Of a stretch of 64,000 nt of DNA, positions 22,013 to 31,351 are shown piece after piece. How positions within the stretch are numbered: position 1 is the stretch's first letter; each line of letters opens with the position of its first letter. The position numbers and the translations under genes were made by a program. Source of the DNA: RDYZ01 sp964518905 (GTDB lineage Bacteria; Cyanobacteriota; Cyanobacteriia; Cyanobacteriales; Geitlerinemataceae); contig CAZFJL010000002.1 in NCBI GenBank assembly GCA_964518905.1, positions 85,267-149,266 on the forward strand, written 5' to 3'. Under the pieces are notes generated by a model. It saw nothing but the letters and a program-made list of their open reading frames with translations, did no database searches and was not told where the DNA came from.

Positions 22013-23698
22013 ATGACGTCCGATCGCCTGCAACATCGTACGGTGCGCCCATACGGCGTCTATGCCCTGCACGGTCTCGCCTGCGATCGAGATCGAAACT
22101 CGATCCTGGCGATCGACAGCCTGCGTGGTTATCTCGTTGAAATCGACCCCACCACCGACGCCACACGAACGATCAACCCGTACCACGCGGAAGAGTTCGT
22201 CGGCGTTACGGGGATTGCCCTGAAAGGCGATCAGCTCTGGTTTACCCGCAGCGATAGTATCTATGCTTGCAAACTCGATGACCTAAGCCGCCCCGATAAG
22301 CTCGAACTCACGGTCTTGGCCTCCCTGCCCTACAACGCCAACGGCATCGCGATCTGGAATTCCGTCGTCTATGTCTGCTGCCAAAAATCAGGCTATATCT
22401 ACGCCTTCCAATGCGACAGCGGCCAAGAGTTAGCTCGCTACGTCGTCCCAGGCGTCGGGCTAGAAAATCTTTACGTTCGCGATGAGCAGCTTTGGGTTTC
22501 GGACACGATCGAGGAAACGGTTTATTGTCTCGATCGCACTACGGGCGATATCGAATTTCAGCTCCTCACGCCCTATCCGACGCCCACCGGCCTCTGCTTT
22601 TTCCCCAACCCAGATGGCGGCGACGACCTGCTCTATGTCGCCTACTCCCGCGAAGAACCCTATATTCGCGACGATCCCAACTCCGCCAACCCCTACCAGC
22701 TCACCTTTCGCGACGCGACCTTCCTGCATCCGCTACACGTCTACCACAACCCGATCGGACGCTATACCCTCTCGAATGGCTACGCCGTCGAGATGTCCTA
22801 CGTCGAGGAACTGGCATCACTCGAACCGGTTGCCCTAGAGGGAATCGAATGGCAAATCGCCGTACCGATGGACTCGCCGCGCCAAAAAGTTCGCAGCATC
22901 GAGCCGATCGGCTTGCCGTTCGAGCTGCGGGAAATCGACGGTCAAATGATGGCCATCTTTCAATTCGACCAGCTCGCGGAGTCGGAAACCCATATTTTTG
23001 GCTGGAAAGCCACCCTCGAATTACGCGGCATCAAGTACCACTTCCGACCCAGCGATGCTGAAACTGACGCCGAGATCCCCGCTGACTATACCGATCGCTA
23101 TTTAGTCGATAACGATAATCTCTCGATGGAGACCGATATTGTGCAGCGTGCTGCCGTCACCGCGATCGGGACGGAAACCAATCTGCTGCGTAAAATCCTC
23201 AACATTCGCGACTATACCTACGATCGCTTGGAATACGGCATCAAGCCCCACATCGACACGCCGGATATCGTGTTGAACCGAGGTCTGGGGTCGTGCGGTG
23301 AATACGTCGGCGTCTTGCTGGCATTGATGCGGCTGAATGGCATTCCCTGTCGGACGGTGGGGCGCTACAAATGCCCTGATCGCGCCGAACAGCAACGTGT
23401 CCCGCTTCAGCCCGACTTCAATCACGTCTGGCTGGAATTTTATATCCCCGGCTACGGCTGGATTCCGATGGAGTCCAACCCCGACGATCTCAACGATCGT
23501 GGCCCCTACCCGATGCGCTTCTTTATGGGTCTCGCCTGGTATCACATCGAGATTGTCAAAGGCGTTAAATTCGAGCGCATCATGAAAGACGGTAAGCGGA
23601 TCGATAAGGAAGTCGCTTCCCTCGGTGATCTCTCGATCAACCATGTTCGCTTCCAGATCCTCGAAGAGCTCCCGCCCGCCACCGAGCCCAACCTTTAG
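22013..23698 (+). CDS. Beta-propeller-like plus transglutaminase-like protein
   Basis: The 561-residue protein has two parts. Residues about 10-230 contain repeated strands (LACDRDRNSILAID, VTGIALKGDQLWFT, NGIAIWNSVVYVCC, LYVRDEQLWVSD), like an SMP-30/NHL-type propeller. Residues about 350-520 hold the transglutaminase-like core with Cys in GSCGEYVGVLLAL, His in FNHVWLEF and Asp/Asn in ESNPDD, which form the triad. A role in peptide or cell-wall processing is plausible, but no signal peptide is visible. A strong terminator follows. Confidence 0.75.
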   Translation: MTSDRLQHRTVRPYGVYALHGLACDRDRNSILAIDSLRGYLVEIDPTTDATRTINPYHAEEFVGVTGIALKGDQLWFTRSDSIYACKLDDLSRPDKLELTVLASLPYNANGIAIWNSVVYVCCQKSGYIYAFQCDSGQELARYVVPGVGLENLYVRDEQLWVSDTIEETVYCLDRTTGDIEFQLLTPYPTPTGLCFFPNPDGGDDLLYVAYSREEPYIRDDPNSANPYQLTFRDATFLHPLHVYHNPIGRYTLSNGYAVEMSYVEELASLEPVALEGIEWQIAVPMDSPRQKVRSIEPIGLPFELREIDGQMMAIFQFDQLAESETHIFGWKATLELRGIKYHFRPSDAETDAEIPADYTDRYLVDNDNLSMETDIVQRAAVTAIGTETNLLRKILNIRDYTYDRLEYGIKPHIDTPDIVLNRGLGSCGEYVGVLLALMRLNGIPCRTVGRYKCPDRAEQQRVPLQPDFNHVWLEFYIPGYGWIPMESNPDDLNDRGPYPMRFFMGLAWYHIEIVKGVKFERIMKDGKRIDKEVASLGDLSINHVRFQILEELPPATEPNL

Positions 23699-23722
23699 GA
23701 TTAACCCACGTTTTCCCCCAGA

Positions 23723-23769
23723 AAAATAAGGCCCGATCGTACATTGGGTGCGATCGGGCCTTATTTTTT
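23723..23769 (+). terminator. Strong rho-independent terminator
   Basis: A 17-bp stem (23723-23739 with 23751-23767, core AAGGCCCGATCG and complement) has an 11-nt loop and ends in a run of seven T. It closes the transglutaminase-like gene, whose stop is 25 bp upstream. Its A/T outer arms also let it function for the minus strand. Confidence 0.85.
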
Positions 23770-23876
23770 TGAGAGAGGGATAGTTTGGGTCTTGGGCACG
23801 GATAGTCAAGCTTTGCAGTAAAGATAAAAAAGTCAGAGCCTGGGATTTGTGCTAGGAGCACGGAACGGAATTGACC

Positions 23877-24245
23877 CTAAAACAGGCCGATGACCGCATC
23901 GGTTAAGAGAAAAAATTCGACGCACTTTAACGCCAAAAAACTCACTCCTCCCGACAGGAACACCAAACTGATATCAATCCAAAAATCCCGGTCAAAGGTA
24001 GAAGCAGATTCCGTTTGATGCTTCTTGAGCATCTTACGGTTTGAGACGATATTCATTTGCGGTAATTTTGCGGAGGCTACCGACTTCGACGATGCTACTC
24101 GACCAACAGGCTTTGCTTCAGGCGCGATCGTGCGATTCAGTGCCGACAGCAGCTTATGACGCTTCCGCAGAGCTTCCACGCTGGGGGCGCTGAATGAAGG
24201 CGGACTCAGTTTTAGTTTCTCTTCGGGGACAAGCAGGCGCGTCAT
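23877..24245 (-). CDS. Uncharacterised small protein with C-terminal membrane helix
   Basis: The 122-residue protein is not recognised. It has a basic, Ser/Ala/Pro-rich N-terminal 80 residues with many Lys/Arg (KRHKLLSALNR, NRKMLKKHQ). One hydrophobic segment follows at about 90-118 (FWIDISLVFLSGGVSFLALK), ending close to the C-terminus. It would be tail-anchored with the basic part in the cytoplasm. The ATG has no strong ribosome site, and it is flanked by gaps on both sides. Confidence 0.55.
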   Translation of the reverse strand: MTRLLVPEEKLKLSPPSFSAPSVEALRKRHKLLSALNRTIAPEAKPVGRVASSKSVASAKLPQMNIVSNRKMLKKHQTESASTFDRDFWIDISLVFLSGGVSFLALKCVEFFLLTDAVIGLF

Positions 24246-24497
24246 AGTCGAGATTTACACTAAGGTGTCAGAACGTAGCTCAGGACTAAAACATTACAAA
24301 TCCCGTATTAGTGCCGGGGTTCGCAAAATACTGAGAATGGTGTACTTAGTTATTTTGCGTGTTCTTCCCCGGATCAGGCGATGACCTGAAGCCACATAGA
24401 CGTGTGATCTCGATCATTAGTTTCTGTGTTTCAGTGTATACATCGAAGCTGTCCGTTGTTTCTGTAGCCTTAGTATCAGTACATTCAATGAATATAC

Positions 24498-25799
24498 TCA
24501 GTCCTTGACGGATGGGGGGTACAGGTCGGCTAATTGCTGTTCAGCGGTGAGCCAGTCGATGAATTGACGAGCGGTACGCCCCGATCGGCCATTATTCTGG
24601 GTTGCCCACTGCAAGGCGCGGAAGGTTAAGTCTTCCTGACAAATCGTCAAATCCGCTTGCTGGGCGAGATGACGAATGATGCTGAGGTAGTCGTCTTGAT
24701 TACAGGGCGGGAAGGTTAACGTCAGGCCAAAACGATCGCTAAAGGAGAGTTTTTCCTGGACGGTGTCCCAACTGTGGATTTCGTCGGCATCGCTCGGGCG
24801 GGGGCGATCGTCGAAGAATTCGCGGATTAGGTGGCGACGGTTGGTGGTGGCGTAAACGACGACATTGCGAGCGCGGGCGGTGCTGTTGCCTTCGAGTACG
24901 ACCTTGAGCGCTTTGAAGGCGTCGTCGTCGTCCTCAAAGGAGAGATCATCAACGAAAATCACGAATTTTAAGGCGCTACTGCGAAGCTGATCGATGATTT
25001 TGGGCAGATTACGCAGTTGGGATTTATCCACTTCAATCAGACGTAATCCCCGATCGGCGTAGTCCGTCGCGATCGCCTTCACCAGCGAAGATTTGCCCGA
25101 TCCGCGACTGCCGTAGAGCAGCACATGCTGCGCCGGAGCGCCCGCAACGAGAAATTCAGTATTTTGTAAGAGCTTGGCTTTCGGGGTGTCATAGCCGATG
25201 AGATTGTCCAGGCCGATCGGGTCAGGAGTGGGGATGCCTTCGATGTAGTCCTGTTCCCAGCGACAGGCGCGGTATTGCGCAAAAATACCGATGCCGTAGG
25301 TTTGGTGATAGGCCAGGAGATCCGGCAGCAGGTCGCCCCAGTGTGGAGTTGTGTCGAAGGCGATCGGAGCCGGTTCAACCAGGCTGGAGGGAGCGACAGG
25401 TAGCACATCGAGCTTGCAGGCTTGCTGCATCCAGAGGCCGATCTGGTCGCTGGTGCAGTCGTACAGGCGACGCAGGATAGTGAGGTCATGGCGGGCAGCG
25501 GCGATCAGCTCCGGGGCGATATCGTCGATCGTTTGGGCGTGTTGTGCGGCTTCGGTAAAGGAATTTTCGTCGTACAAAATCGATTCGATCAGGTACGATT
25601 GCCAGCTTTGACCGCTGCTCGCCAGCCAGGAAAACCAGTCACCGTAAGCTTTCAGGCATTCCGTGGGGGTATCAGTATGGTAGATCTGCTCGATGAGCGA
25701 GGCAAAGGCAGACCCGACCACGTCAACGTCAAGGATTTGGCGATAGAGCAGCAGGCTGGCGATATCGTGCTGGAGCGATCGAAGGGAGGCGATATTCAT
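24498..25799 (-). CDS. DUF815 AAA-type ATPase
   Basis: The 433-residue protein has a helical N-terminal half (about 1-185) and a P-loop domain: Walker A GSRGSGKSS, Walker B FVIFVDDLSFEDDD, and sensor-like ATTNRRHLI. IGLDNLIGYDTPKAKLLQNT precedes the P-loop. This layout matches DUF815, ATPases related to DnaA/RarA-type AAA proteins with unknown role. It is divergent from the ABC permease gene. Confidence 0.85.
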   Translation of the reverse strand: MNIASLRSLQHDIASLLLYRQILDVDVVGSAFASLIEQIYHTDTPTECLKAYGDWFSWLASSGQSWQSYLIESILYDENSFTEAAQHAQTIDDIAPELIAAARHDLTILRRLYDCTSDQIGLWMQQACKLDVLPVAPSSLVEPAPIAFDTTPHWGDLLPDLLAYHQTYGIGIFAQYRACRWEQDYIEGIPTPDPIGLDNLIGYDTPKAKLLQNTEFLVAGAPAQHVLLYGSRGSGKSSLVKAIATDYADRGLRLIEVDKSQLRNLPKIIDQLRSSALKFVIFVDDLSFEDDDDAFKALKVVLEGNSTARARNVVVYATTNRRHLIREFFDDRPRPSDADEIHSWDTVQEKLSFSDRFGLTLTFPPCNQDDYLSIIRHLAQQADLTICQEDLTFRALQWATQNNGRSGRTARQFIDWLTAEQQLADLYPPSVKD

Positions 25800-25983
25800 C
25801 GTGGCGAGGTCAGCGGCAAGGAATACGGTCGGACTCGCGATCGGGATTGGCCGAAGCGACGCTTCAATTATGCTGGCATTGTGGACGCGATTTTGCTTGC
25901 CTGCGCGTCATACGGCGTGAAGATGCGATAGCTTACGATCGCCTGCGATGTCTTTCGATGATCTGTGATTGGGGCAAATCAGC

Positions 25984-27201
25984 ATGAATCTATGGGAATC
26001 CTGCCAGATGGCGGGTCGAACACTGGTGGCAAACAAGCTACGCAGTTGTTTGACGATGTTGGGGATCGTGATTGGTAATGCGGCGACGATCGCCACGATC
26101 GGCATTGGTCAAGGGGCGCAGGTTTTCGTCGAAGATCAGGTCTCGGAACTGGGATCAAACCTGCTGTTTATCTTGCCCGGAAGCCCGGAAGCCCAGCGCC
26201 GCCCGGTGTATTCGCCGCAAACCCTGGTGTACGAAGATGCGATCGCCCTGGCCGAACAAGTGCCGCTCATCGACAAAGTCGCGCCACAGCTCAATAGCAG
26301 CACCCTCGTGTCCTACCGCGATCGCAACGTCTCGACGCTGGTCTACGGCACAACGCCCGACATTCTCACCGTCCGTGATTTTGATGTCGGTAGCGGGCGA
26401 TTTCTCTCGGATCTCGATATTCGCCGCCAAAAACAGGTGGTCGCGATCGGTTCCGAGCTGGCCGATCGACTCTTTGGCGACACCAACCCAGTCGGACAAA
26501 GCGTTCGCATCGATAACCTTTCCTTTGAAGTGATCGGCGTGATGCAGCCCAAGGGCGCAACCTTTGGGACGAATCTTGATGAAACGGCGTTTATTCCGCT
26601 GACCACCATGTCGAGCCGTTTGGTGGGCAGAACCTCGCCCTACGGTTTAACTGTGACGTTTATTAACGTGGCGGTACGCGACGAAACGCAGATGGATATG
26701 GTCAAATTTCAGGTGGAGAATCTCTTACGACAGCGCCACAGTATCACCGATGAGGATGACTTCACGGTGTCGAGCCAGAAGGATATTCAGGAGCGAACGG
26801 CGGCGATCACGGGGGCGCTAACGGCTCTGCTGGCAACGGTGGCGAGTATTTCGCTGTTGGTCGGCGGCATTGGGATCACGAATATCATGCTGGTGTCGGT
26901 GACGGAACGGACGCCGGAAATCGGCTTACGCAAGGCGATCGGGGCGTCTCCGCGCGATATTTTGCTGCAATTTACGATCGAGGCGACGATCTTGGCGGTG
27001 GCGGGCGGGATTGTCGGCGTGACCGTAGGCGCGGGCTGTATTGTGCTGGTGTCAAGTGTGACGAGTTTTCAAGCGGGGATCTCGGTCACGAGTGTAGTGA
27101 TCGCGACGGGCGTGTCGGGAGCACTGGGTTTATTTTTTGGCATCGTTCCCGCCCAACGTGCCGCGAAACTCGATCCGATCGTGGCGCTGCGATCGGCCTA
27201 G
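25984..27201 (+). CDS. MacB/FtsX-type ABC transporter permease
   Basis: The 405-residue protein has one N-terminal helix (about 20-45, with RSCLTMLGIVIGNAATIA), a large extracytoplasmic MacB-like core domain, and three C-terminal helices. SVTERTPEIGLRKAIGAS is the coupling motif and PAQRAAKLDPIVALR the usual ending. I chose ATG 25984 because GGGG lies 9 bases upstream; a TTG at 25969 is the longer alternative. The matching ATPase is not adjacent here, so it must be encoded elsewhere. Confidence 0.88.
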   Translation: MNLWESCQMAGRTLVANKLRSCLTMLGIVIGNAATIATIGIGQGAQVFVEDQVSELGSNLLFILPGSPEAQRRPVYSPQTLVYEDAIALAEQVPLIDKVAPQLNSSTLVSYRDRNVSTLVYGTTPDILTVRDFDVGSGRFLSDLDIRRQKQVVAIGSELADRLFGDTNPVGQSVRIDNLSFEVIGVMQPKGATFGTNLDETAFIPLTTMSSRLVGRTSPYGLTVTFINVAVRDETQMDMVKFQVENLLRQRHSITDEDDFTVSSQKDIQERTAAITGALTALLATVASISLLVGGIGITNIMLVSVTERTPEIGLRKAIGASPRDILLQFTIEATILAVAGGIVGVTVGAGCIVLVSSVTSFQAGISVTSVVIATGVSGALGLFFGIVPAQRAAKLDPIVALRSA

Positions 27202-27312
27202 CGATCGGGGAAAAATCACGTTTACACGTTGTTTTGATAGATTTTCGGTACAGATTTTGGTTTATTGTCATCGGACAATCTCGCCGAATTCTACCGATCC
27301 CAATCGATTACG

Positions 27313-28908
27313 ATGCAAATTTCGCCGCAAATTTCGCCACCGCTCTACAAGCCGCGCTACAAACCCGGTCAAGTCATCTGCGGCAGCGGCTTGACGGTCA
27401 TCGTCACGGGCTGGACGCTGCGTCAGGCGATCGCCAAACGGCTCGCCCCGTCAGACTATGCCGCGATCGGCCAACTCTACAGCCCCACACGCGGCATTAG
27501 CGTCCTCGTGCGTAATCTGCTGTGCAATCCCCACGTTCGCCACCTGATCGCGATCGCGGCAACCCAGGAAGACCGCAACGCGGGCGGCTGCGCCTGTGTC
27601 CGCGATTTCTTCGAGCAAGGCGTCACACCGGGACACACCGAGACCGGGCGCGACTGTTGGCGGATTAATTCCGAGATTAACGGCTTGATCGATTGCGAAA
27701 TCCCTCTCGATGCGATCGCCCAACTTCGCGCCAACGTCCAGTGCCATTTCGTCACCAGCACCCGTGAAGCCTGCGAGCTTGCTCAACAGCTTGCTCAACA
27801 ACTAGCCCAACAACTTGCAAAACAAACGGCCACCACCGACGCGATCGCGCCACCCTGGGGCATTCCGCAAGAATTCCCGATCGCCACCAGCACCACCAAC
27901 ACCCGACCCGGCCCCCGCTACGGCCACCGCATCGCGGGCCGCACGATCGCCGACACCTGGGTCAAGATCCTCCACCGCATCGAATCCACTGGCACAGTGC
28001 GCCCCACCGCCTACGACGGCCAATGGCAAGAGCTGATCGACCTGGTGGCCGTGGTCAGCGACGAACCGCGCGGGCTGTATTTTCCTGAGCCGAATTTTTT
28101 ACCGGTGAGCTGCGATTTTCTGGCCGAGTATAGCGGGCAAATTTTGGCTGATTTACCCGACGCGGCGAAATCTCAAGACGGGGTGAAATATACCTATGGG
28201 CAACGGCTGCGATCGTGGTTTAACACCGACCAGATCGAACAGACAATCGAGCGGCTAGTACGCGATCGTCATTCCGCGCGGGCTGTCATGTCGCTCTGGG
28301 ATGCCCAAGCCGATGGCGCTGGCAACAGTAGCCCGCCCTGCCTCAATCACATCTGGGTACGGATTGCAGACGATGTGCTGTCGCTGACGGCTACGTTTCG
28401 CAGTAACGATATGTTTGGCGCGTGGGTGGCGAATGCGATGGGGTTGCGGATGCTGCAAGAGCACATCACCGACGCGATCGCCGATCGCTCCGGCCTCCCG
28501 CTCCAGCTCGGCCCCCTGATCACGATCAGCCAAAGCGCCCATATTTACGACGACTGCTGGGACAACGCCCGCCAGACAATCGCCGACCACTACCCGCGTG
28601 TCTGTGGCGATCGGCAGTTTGGCGATCCGTCGGGTAGTTTTTTGATTGCGGTGCGATCGGGCGAAATCGCGATCGAGCAGCTCACACCGGGATCGGGCGA
28701 AGTCGTGGAATGTTTTTCAGGCAAGACGGCGAAGCGGGTTTATCAGCAATTAGCCGCCAGCAGTCCGGCCTTAGAAACCGAACACGCCCTCTATTTGGGA
28801 ACGGAACTCCAAAAAGCGGAGCTAGCCTTACAGCATCCCGATCAATTTCGCTACGAACAAGACCAAGCCTTACACATACTTTCTAGGCCAGATACCCTCT
28901 CAAACTAA
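27313..28908 (+). CDS. MtrA-like (DUF4346) plus thymidylate-synthase-like fusion
   Basis: The 531-residue protein starts at ATG 27313. The N-terminal part (about 20-150: VIVTGWTLRQAIAKRL, IGQLYSPTRGISVLVRNLL, ATQEDRNAGGC, HTETGRDCW) resembles MtrA-type/DUF4346 domains. A Gln/Ala-rich linker (LAQQ repeated) and a TS-like part follow: YGQRLRSWF, then SPPCLNH with Cys343 where thymidylate synthase has PPCH, and RSNDMFG for RSxDxxLG. TS-like proteins of this type are known in archaea and cyanobacteria, but substrates are uncertain. A TTG at 27265 would add 16 residues. Confidence 0.7.
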   Translation: MQISPQISPPLYKPRYKPGQVICGSGLTVIVTGWTLRQAIAKRLAPSDYAAIGQLYSPTRGISVLVRNLLCNPHVRHLIAIAATQEDRNAGGCACVRDFFEQGVTPGHTETGRDCWRINSEINGLIDCEIPLDAIAQLRANVQCHFVTSTREACELAQQLAQQLAQQLAKQTATTDAIAPPWGIPQEFPIATSTTNTRPGPRYGHRIAGRTIADTWVKILHRIESTGTVRPTAYDGQWQELIDLVAVVSDEPRGLYFPEPNFLPVSCDFLAEYSGQILADLPDAAKSQDGVKYTYGQRLRSWFNTDQIEQTIERLVRDRHSARAVMSLWDAQADGAGNSSPPCLNHIWVRIADDVLSLTATFRSNDMFGAWVANAMGLRMLQEHITDAIADRSGLPLQLGPLITISQSAHIYDDCWDNARQTIADHYPRVCGDRQFGDPSGSFLIAVRSGEIAIEQLTPGSGEVVECFSGKTAKRVYQQLAASSPALETEHALYLGTELQKAELALQHPDQFRYEQDQALHILSRPDTLSN

Positions 28909-29082
28909 TGAAGGACGGTTCACCGCATTCCGCCTTTCGTGCGTGTGTGCATAATAGATAGGAGTGAAACGTGACGTGCGAGCGATCGCGAAGCTCGGTA
29001 TATCAGGCGATCCCGTTCGCGATTCGCCTCACAATGTTTCATTCCCCCATCCGCTTTAGTCTGTACCCGTTAGTTCTGCGAC

Positions 29083-29745
29083 ATGTCGAATATCCCTGCC
29101 TTAAACTACGAACTCGTCAGTCAGCGCCAGTCGCCGATCTACTCGACCCACGGCGCGATCCCCATGGTGGTCGAACAGTCCGGTATGGGCGAGCGAGCCT
29201 TTGATATCTACTCGCGCCTGCTGCGTGAACGGATCATCTTCCTCGGAACGCCCGTCGATGATGCCATGGCCGACTCGATCGTTGCCCAACTGCTCTACCT
29301 CGACGCTGACGATCCCGAAAAAGATATCCAAATCTACGTCAACTCCCCCGGCGGTTCCGTCACCGCAGGCATGGCCATCTTCGATACGATGCGCCAAGTC
29401 CGCCCCGACATTGTGACGATTTGTTTTGGTCTTGCCGCTAGCATGGGCGCATTTTTGCTCTCGGCTGGCACACCTGGCAAGCGGATGTCTCTGACCAATT
29501 CGCGCATCATGATCCACCAGCCCCTCGGTGGCGCTCAGGGTCAAGCCGTCGATATCGAGATCCAGGCCAAAGAGATTCTCTATCACAAGAAAACGCTCAA
29601 CACCCTGCTCGCGGAACATACTGGTCAGTCCCTCGAAAAAATCGAAGAAGACACGGAGCGTGATTTCTTCATGTCCGCCCACGAGGCGAAAGCATACGGA
29701 CTCATTGATACTGTCATCGACTCAATGCCTCTCGCAGCAGCCTAA
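29083..29745 (+). CDS. clpP: ATP-dependent Clp protease proteolytic subunit
   Basis: The 220-residue serine peptidase has its catalytic Ser in GLAASMGAFLLS, His in RIMIHQPLGG and Asp in EDTERDFF. It assembles as a tetradecamer fed by a Clp ATPase. The N-terminus carries an extension (MSNIPALNYELVSQRQS) before the usual MVVEQSGMGERAFDIYSRLL, within cyanobacterial ClpP variation. clpX follows 165 bp downstream, the standard pairing. Confidence 0.95.
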   Translation: MSNIPALNYELVSQRQSPIYSTHGAIPMVVEQSGMGERAFDIYSRLLRERIIFLGTPVDDAMADSIVAQLLYLDADDPEKDIQIYVNSPGGSVTAGMAIFDTMRQVRPDIVTICFGLAASMGAFLLSAGTPGKRMSLTNSRIMIHQPLGGAQGQAVDIEIQAKEILYHKKTLNTLLAEHTGQSLEKIEEDTERDFFMSAHEAKAYGLIDTVIDSMPLAAA

Positions 29746-29832
29746 CGATCGCGACCCAATCGCGACCCAATTGTGTCCCAATATGTAAACGATATGGCGA
29801 TCGTGACCCGTCGATCGCCTCGTCGTTTAAAC

Positions 29833-29863
29833 TTGACATAGTCGCACCCTCGATCGTTACTAA
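29833..29863 (+). promoter_or_regulatory. Candidate internal promoter before clpX
   Basis: A TTGACA (29833-29838) sits about 75 bp upstream of clpX, followed after 18-19 bases by TTACTA/TACTAA (near 29857-29863), a weak -10 match. It could give clpX its own transcript in addition to read-through from clpP. The spacing is slightly long. Confidence 0.3.
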
Positions 29864-29910
29864 ACGCTAGCTCCTCGTCGCCATTTCGGATCTGCTCCGC
29901 AATACCGTTC

Positions 29911-31236
29911 ATGCCTAATAAATACGACGCTCATCTCAAATGCTCGTTCTGTGGGAAATCCCAAGAACAAGTGCGCAAATTAATCGCTGGCCCCGGCGTT
30001 TATATTTGTGATGAATGCGTCGATCTGTGCAATGAAATTCTCGACGAAGAGCTCTACGATGCCAGCGCAACTGCGACTGCAACGCCCAAGGTCGAAACGA
30101 ATGAGCGTCGTCGTCCCAAATCAACCAAAATTTCCCTCGGCCAAATTCCGAAGCCGCTGGAAATCAAAAATTATCTCGATGAGCATGTCATCGGTCAGCA
30201 CGAAGCGAAAAAGGTGCTATCGGTGGCGGTTTATAACCACTACAAACGCTTAAGCGTGAATCAAAACCTCGATGAGGGCGACATCGAGCTGCAAAAGTCT
30301 AATATTCTGCTGATTGGTCCGACCGGTAGCGGCAAAACGCTGCTAGCGCAAACGTTGGCCAAGATTTTGGATGTACCGTTTGCGGTGGCGGATGCGACGA
30401 CGCTGACGGAAGCGGGCTACGTCGGTGAAGATGTTGAAAATATTCTGCTGCGTCTGCTGCAAGTGGCGGAGCTGGATGTGGAAGAAGCCCAGCGCGGCAT
30501 TATCTATATTGATGAGCTGGACAAAGTCGCACGTAAAAGCGAGAATCCGTCGATTACGCGGGATGTTTCGGGTGAAGGCGTCCAGCAAGCGCTGCTGAAA
30601 ATGCTGGAAGGCACGATCGCCAATGTACCGCCCCAGGGTGGACGCAAGCATCCGTATCAGGACTGCATTCAAATCGATACGCGCAACATTCTCTTCATCT
30701 GCGGCGGTGCGTTTGTCGGGCTAGAGAAAGTGATCGAGCAGCGCATCGGTAAGAAATCGATGGGTTTTGTGCAGCCGGATGACAGCAAGGCGTCCAAGAA
30801 TAAACGAACAACCGATGTACTGAAGCGTCTCGAACCGGATGATCTGGTGAAATTTGGTATGATCCCCGAGTTCATCGGGCGCGTGCCGATCGAGGCGGTA
30901 TTGGAACCGCTCGACGAAGAGGCGCTGATGCAAATTTTGACCGAGCCGCGTAATGCGATCGTCAAGCAGTACCAAAAGCTGATGGACATGGATAATGTGC
31001 GGCTAGAGTTTCGCCCCGAAGCTCTGAGCGCGATCGCCCGTGAAGCCTATCGCCGCAAGACCGGAGCGCGGGCGTTGCGGAGCATCGTCGAAGAACTGAT
31101 GCTCGATTTGATGTATGAGATCCCGTCTCGGCAAGACGTTAATCACTGCATGATTACGCGCGAAATGGTCGAGCAGCGATCGACGGCGGCTGTCCTGATG
31201 CATCCCTCGTCTTTGCCGAAGCCTGAATCTGCGTAG
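29911..31236 (+). CDS. clpX: ClpX unfoldase, ATPase subunit of Clp protease
   Basis: The 441-residue AAA+ protein has an N-terminal C4 zinc domain (CSFCGK at 11-14, CDEC at 33-36). Walker A is GPTGSGKT, Walker B IYIDELDK, and sensor region GGAFVGLEK. GFIGRVP-like EFIGRVP is also present. RIGKKSMGF corresponds to the RKH/IGF-loop region that contacts ClpP. It recognises and unfolds substrates for ClpP, encoded just upstream. Confidence 0.96.
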   Translation: MPNKYDAHLKCSFCGKSQEQVRKLIAGPGVYICDECVDLCNEILDEELYDASATATATPKVETNERRRPKSTKISLGQIPKPLEIKNYLDEHVIGQHEAKKVLSVAVYNHYKRLSVNQNLDEGDIELQKSNILLIGPTGSGKTLLAQTLAKILDVPFAVADATTLTEAGYVGEDVENILLRLLQVAELDVEEAQRGIIYIDELDKVARKSENPSITRDVSGEGVQQALLKMLEGTIANVPPQGGRKHPYQDCIQIDTRNILFICGGAFVGLEKVIEQRIGKKSMGFVQPDDSKASKNKRTTDVLKRLEPDDLVKFGMIPEFIGRVPIEAVLEPLDEEALMQILTEPRNAIVKQYQKLMDMDNVRLEFRPEALSAIAREAYRRKTGARALRSIVEELMLDLMYEIPSRQDVNHCMITREMVEQRSTAAVLMHPSSLPKPESA

Positions 31237-31351
31237 GGTCTAGGATTTTGGATTGGATTATCGATCCGTTGCGTTTATTGCGGACGATCAACAAATCCGG
31301 TCGATGCGAACGAGACCCGGATCGGGGACGCGATCGCCCGAAGAGTGACGC

